Positions 34,373 to 37,224 of a DNA stretch of 37,224 nucleotides are shown here, piece after piece. The notes beneath the pieces are model-generated. The model had not been told where the DNA came from. It saw only the letters and a list, made by a program, of their open reading frames with translations, and did no database searches. The DNA lies in NCBI GenBank assembly GCA_937941095.1, contig CALDYJ010000143.1, forward strand, positions 1 through 37,224, read 5' to 3'. Origin of the DNA: an uncultured Saprospiraceae bacterium. GTDB lineage: Bacteria > Bacteroidota > Bacteroidia > Chitinophagales > Saprospiraceae. Within the stretch, counting starts at the first letter, position 1, and the number at the start of each line of letters is the position of its first letter. The position numbers were made by a program, and so were the translations under genes.

Positions 34373-35587
34373 TCATGCTTTATAAGAACTGATGATTCTC
34401 ACTTCATTATTCAAACTTCTGTGGACAGGGCAACGGTCAGCAATTTCCATCAATCTATTGATTTGTTCTTCGCTCAAATCCCCATCAAATTCAATAACCT
34501 TATCAATGATGTCTATTTGCATAGGTTTATCTTCACAAGCATTACAATCATCCACGTAACTCTTCCCGTGATCTAAATGGACCCTGACTTCTTGAACATC
34601 CCAGCCCTTTCTTCTTGCATACATTTGAATGGTCATGGCAGTACAAGCTCCTAATGCTGCGGTTAAATATTGGTAAGGGGAAGGACCAAAATCATCCCCA
34701 CCTAACTTTTCTGATTCATCTGCTATTAAGCCGTGCGAACCAGCTTGAATTTCGGTGGTGAATCCAATATCTCCAAGCCTAACGGCTACTTGACGATCGC
34801 TGGTGAGTTTTTTCTCTTCAGGAACTTCAATGTACCTAAGTACCCAATGTGCTACCAAATCTCCGACATATGCAGCATCTACTTTATTGGTAAGCATATG
34901 ATCTGCCCCATCTAAGGAAACAAAACTTTTCGGGTGATAGGCTGCTCTATAAATCTCCGCAGCATTTTCTATGCTAACAACGGTATCTTGTGGTGAATGC
35001 AAAACCATAAGAGGTTTTTTTAACTCTCGTAAAATGGCAAACATATTTTTGCTTCTTAGATCATCCAAAAATTGCTTTTTTATATTGAACTCTCTACCTC
35101 CAATAGATACCCTCGCTTTTCCAAGTGCTTCTATGTCTTCTATTTTGTCTCTTAAAAGATGAGTTACATGCTCAGGTTCGGAAGGAGCCCCAACAGTTGC
35201 TACTGCAGTAATAGAATCTAATTGAGAAGCAGCAAAAATAACGGCGGCACCGCCTAAAGAATGACCAATAAGTACTTTAGGAGCTTCATAATTTTTCTCT
35301 AGATAGTCAGCTGCTGCTAATAAATCTTCAACATTGGACGTAAAATTACTGTCTTCAAATGCTCCTTCGCTTTCTCCTAGCCCTGTAAAGTCAAAGCGTA
35401 AAACAGCAAAACCATTTTGTGTCAAAGATCTACTAATGTGCCTTGAGGCTGTTAAACTCTTATTCCCAGTAAATACATGAGCAAAAACGACAAAAGTATG
35501 GGCATGTGCATCAGGTGGCAATTCTAGCATCGCTGATAATTTATGGCCTCTTATGTTTTCAAATGAAATTTTTTTGATTCTTTTCAT
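34373..35587 (-). CDS. Fused alpha/beta hydrolase and OsmC-family protein
   Basis: The 404-residue protein combines an alpha/beta hydrolase (about 1-255; nucleophile S110 in IGHSLGGAAV, D201 in SPQDTVV, H230 in GADHML) with an OsmC peroxiredoxin-like domain (about 262-404; C315 in ALGACTAMTI and C386 in ADRCPVHRSL). The Cys pair in OsmC proteins reduces organic hydroperoxides. This fusion is a recognised arrangement, often annotated as bifunctional. An extra CNAC (348-351) lies in an acidic loop of the OsmC half and could bind metal or form a disulphide. No signal peptide is present, so it is cytoplasmic. The natural substrate of the hydrolase half is unknown. Confidence 0.92.
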   Translation of the reverse strand: MKRIKKISFENIRGHKLSAMLELPPDAHAHTFVVFAHVFTGNKSLTASRHISRSLTQNGFAVLRFDFTGLGESEGAFEDSNFTSNVEDLLAAADYLEKNYEAPKVLIGHSLGGAAVIFAASQLDSITAVATVGAPSEPEHVTHLLRDKIEDIEALGKARVSIGGREFNIKKQFLDDLRSKNMFAILRELKKPLMVLHSPQDTVVSIENAAEIYRAAYHPKSFVSLDGADHMLTNKVDAAYVGDLVAHWVLRYIEVPEEKKLTSDRQVAVRLGDIGFTTEIQAGSHGLIADESEKLGGDDFGPSPYQYLTAALGACTAMTIQMYARRKGWDVQEVRVHLDHGKSYVDDCNACEDKPMQIDIIDKVIEFDGDLSEEQINRLMEIADRCPVHRSLNNEVRIISSYKA

Positions 35588-35890
35588 GGCAAATTCTTGA
35601 TTGACGAAAATTTAACATACAAAATAAATAACATACATCTAGGATTAGTCCTCTAAATATTGGCTTCGTTGACCTAATTATAGAAAAGTATAATGTCACT
35701 ACAGATTGCAAAAACAAATTTGCGATTTTAAGTGCGAAAAAAAATGCCGTTCTTATCTTTAGTGACATAATTGTTCATTTTAATCATAAAAAAAAAATTT
35801 AATACGTTATATTTGTTCTGTCACAATGTTATCATTTTTTCAATTTTCAATACCTTGAAATCCCCGTAACATGTAGATATAATCCTGACA
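35588..35890. other. Divergent intergenic region with a promoter for the receiver gene
   Basis: These 303 bases show no convincing gene; the minus-strand ORF at 35559-35768 lacks any domain and overlaps the hydrolase start. The main content is a TATATTTG box (35808-35815) for the rightward gene and a long A-run at 35788-35797. Confidence 0.5.
35808..35815 (+). promoter_or_regulatory. Putative -7 promoter box of the receiver gene
   Basis: TATATTTG is an exact match to TAnnTTTG, 75 bases before the ATG at 35891. No clear TTTG is visible at -33. Confidence 0.5.
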
Positions 35891-36388
35891 ATGAGCACAT
35901 ATAACAACGTGGTCCTCTTAATAGATGAACACGTAAGCATGAGAAAAGTCCTAGGTAACGTTTTATCAAAAGCTAATACTGTTGTGACAAAAAAGAATAC
36001 ACTTGAAGCCTTTGCTTGGCTACAAGAAGGAAATTTTCCTAATAGTATAATTCTAGGACTAGGTCAAGAAAGCAGTACGAATGATTCCTTTGTAAGTCAT
36101 TTAAATTGCTCTGGTTTTTTTACAGATATACCTGTGATCGTTTTATCTGAACGAATCGACCAGTCTTTTAAAAATAGCATCCTTAAACAAGGAGCCGTTG
36201 ACTTCATACCAAAACCATTCAAACCAGAAGTGATTTGTGCAAAAGTTAATGAATTCAAAGAAGTTGAATCTCATGTATTAAGCAGAAACACTGGAACTTC
36301 TTTAAAGACAGAAAAAGTGTATGCATTTATTCCGAAAATTAGAGAATTAATGACTGGTGCCATGCTTTATTTGTTTAATCAACTTTAA
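35891..36388 (+). CDS. Degenerate response-regulator receiver (pseudo-receiver) domain protein
   Basis: The 165-residue protein is a single receiver domain (about 5-122) plus a 40-residue tail. The acidic pair D12/E13 (LLIDEH), S86 (VLSER, Thr/Ser switch position) and K108 (FIPKPFKP) are kept. The phosphoacceptor strand reads PNSIILGLGQ instead of PDLIILDIxMP, with Gly56 where Asp is expected, so normal phosphorylation is unlikely. Sequence around GNFPNSIILG and CSGFFTDIPVIVLS resembles receivers that precede sugar transferase genes in Bacteroidota, but none follows here. The tail (KVYAFIPKIRELMTGAMLYL) is hydrophobic. It probably works by protein-protein contact, not by phosphorelay. Confidence 0.85.
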   Translation: MSTYNNVVLLIDEHVSMRKVLGNVLSKANTVVTKKNTLEAFAWLQEGNFPNSIILGLGQESSTNDSFVSHLNCSGFFTDIPVIVLSERIDQSFKNSILKQGAVDFIPKPFKPEVICAKVNEFKEVESHVLSRNTGTSLKTEKVYAFIPKIRELMTGAMLYLFNQL

Positions 36389-36434
36389 AATCGCAAGCTT
36401 CAATGTATCTACCAAAAACACAAAAACTAGGATC

Positions 36435-36471
36435 ATCAAGCAAATAAAGGCTTTCAAACTTTTTGCTTGAT
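36435..36471 (+). terminator. Possible hairpin terminator after the receiver gene
   Basis: ATCAAGCAAA (36435-36444) is complementary to TTTGCTTGAT (36462-36471) with a 17-base loop. The bases after it (TAAATCTTA) are not T-rich, so terminator activity is uncertain. Confidence 0.35.
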
Positions 36472-36567
36472 TAAATCTTAAATCCCTTAATTTAATTTCG
36501 CCGTTTATTTCAAAACTTTAATTTCTATTCTTATATTCGGCTCGTCGTTTTAAAATACGGCGCTGAT

Positions 36568-37224
36568 TTGAGAATACAAACACTACTACTTCTACTAAGT
36601 ACCTTCCTTTTCATTTCTTCTTGCGAAGAATATCGTAAAAATGCATCAAGTTCCGTAGTAAATTTCGAAAAGTTAAAAGCTGATAAGAAAAACAAAGAGT
36701 TTGCTGCCGCTTTCACTAAATACTTTGAAAAACTTCTAAAAGCAAAAGGGAGCCCAGGAGCTGCGCTTAGTTTAGTCATGGATGACAAGATCGTTATTGC
36801 TAAAGGTTTCGGAAAAAAAGATACAAAAAAAGCTAGTCTCGTCGATGCTAATACATCTTTTAGGATTGGTAGTCTTTCAAAAGGCTTTTCAGCCATTCTA
36901 ACTGCCAAATTGATGCACGATGGCACCTTGTCTTGGGATGAAAAAATTCAACAGCATATACCAGAATTTTCCCTTATGGATGATGCTCAAGCAAAACGCA
37001 TTAACCTAAACCATTGTCTGAGCCATTCTATTGGGGTTCCAAAGCATTCTTACACAAACTTAGTGGAGAAAAACATTTCCTTAGAAAAGATTTTCCCAAA
37101 ATTTAAAAAAATAAAACACCTCAAAAAAGAAGGTGAAAGATATGCTTACCAAAACGCATCTTTCGCAATGATAGAACCAGTGATTAAAAGCAAAACAGGA
37201 CTAGATTTTATTGATGCCCTCAAA
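36568..37224 (+). CDS. Serine hydrolase of the class C beta-lactamase family, 3' end cut off
   Basis: This frame has no ATG near the start; a TTG at 36568 gives a proper lipoprotein signal (MRIQTLLLLLSTFLFISSC), with C19 lipidated. The 219 visible residues contain the S-x-x-K motif as S102-L-S-K105 (FRIGSLSKGFSA), the LSHSIGVP segment, and Y-x-N as Y194-Q-N196 (YAYQNASF). This is the beta-lactamase/DD-peptidase/esterase superfamily acting in the cell envelope; the C-terminal KTG-like motif is outside the window. Substrate is unknown, and beta-lactam hydrolysis should not be assumed. The antisense ORF here (36531-36926) is a shadow. Confidence 0.88.
   Translation, partial: MRIQTLLLLLSTFLFISSCEEYRKNASSSVVNFEKLKADKKNKEFAAAFTKYFEKLLKAKGSPGAALSLVMDDKIVIAKGFGKKDTKKASLVDANTSFRIGSLSKGFSAILTAKLMHDGTLSWDEKIQQHIPEFSLMDDAQAKRINLNHCLSHSIGVPKHSYTNLVEKNISLEKIFPKFKKIKHLKKEGERYAYQNASFAMIEPVIKSKTGLDFIDALK

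Noticed and set aside
35559..35768. 69-codon minus-strand ORF upstream of the hydrolase-OsmC fusion
   Set aside because: It has no domain and overlaps the start of the confirmed gene; its composition reflects AT-rich DNA.
36531..36926. 131-codon minus-strand ORF
   Set aside because: It is antisense to the serine hydrolase, whose SxxK and YxN motifs and lipoprotein signal prove the plus-strand frame.
36568..37224. Beta-lactam resistance gene
   Set aside because: SxxK and YxN are shared by esterases and DD-peptidases, and the diagnostic C-terminal part is missing, so resistance cannot be claimed.

Overview
The window looks like a chromosomal segment of a low-GC Bacteroidota, most likely a Saprospiraceae-like marine or sludge bacterium. 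The reasons are: several large secreted proteins end in type IX secretion (T9SS) sorting domains with YPNP/YPIP/KPNP-type starts; the Omp85 protein is a TamA-like lipoprotein (TamL), a Bacteroidota form; lipoboxes are frequent; Shine-Dalgarno sequences are scarce; and several start regions carry the TAnnTTTG -7 promoter box of this phylum. No rRNA, tRNA, CRISPR array, insertion sequence or phage gene was seen.

Layout. 1-355: truncated GNAT acetyltransferase. 403-514: degenerate 8-bp tandem array. 512-13680: cell-surface island with an M43 metalloprotease, a 1606-residue lectin-like/Kazal/CARDB adhesin and a 993-residue surface protein, all T9SS-tailed, plus a 468-residue helical protein of unknown function. 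13948-16299: small hypothetical genes on the minus strand (Zn finger, 4-TM protein, DUF4846 lipoprotein, SRPBCC protein) with a possible gene remnant and a strong palindrome. 16377-18121: TolB-like lipoprotein overlapping endonuclease III. 18132-21395: tamL and a TrmH-type rRNA methyltransferase, divergent with only 18 bp between start codons. 21390-27371: minus-strand run of mvaB, DUF3667, a cytochrome oxidase subunit III-like gene, purL and a TlpA-like lipoprotein. 27771-30021: a two-gene unit of an OmpA-like anchored protein and a remarkable EVIKEV-repeat protein with a C-terminal helix-hairpin-helix domain, closed by a strong terminator. 30142-32898: arginase, then a translationally coupled class IV aminotransferase and sulfotransferase-like protein. 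32991-35587: secreted alpha/beta hydrolase and a hydrolase-OsmC fusion. 35891-37224: pseudo-receiver and the start of a serine hydrolase.

The best candidates for undescribed biology are the OmpA-like/EVIKEV-repeat pair (27771-30021), the aminotransferase/sulfotransferase pair whose relatives are, as I recall, fused in plants (31250-32898), and the lectin-like surface island, where one CTLD family occurs four times in two divergent genes that also share an upstream motif. Housekeeping genes (purL, nth, mvaB, arginase, tamL, trmH) are intact, so most of the window is ordinary chromosome with accessory surface genes at the left end. All domain calls are from reading the sequence; no database search was run.
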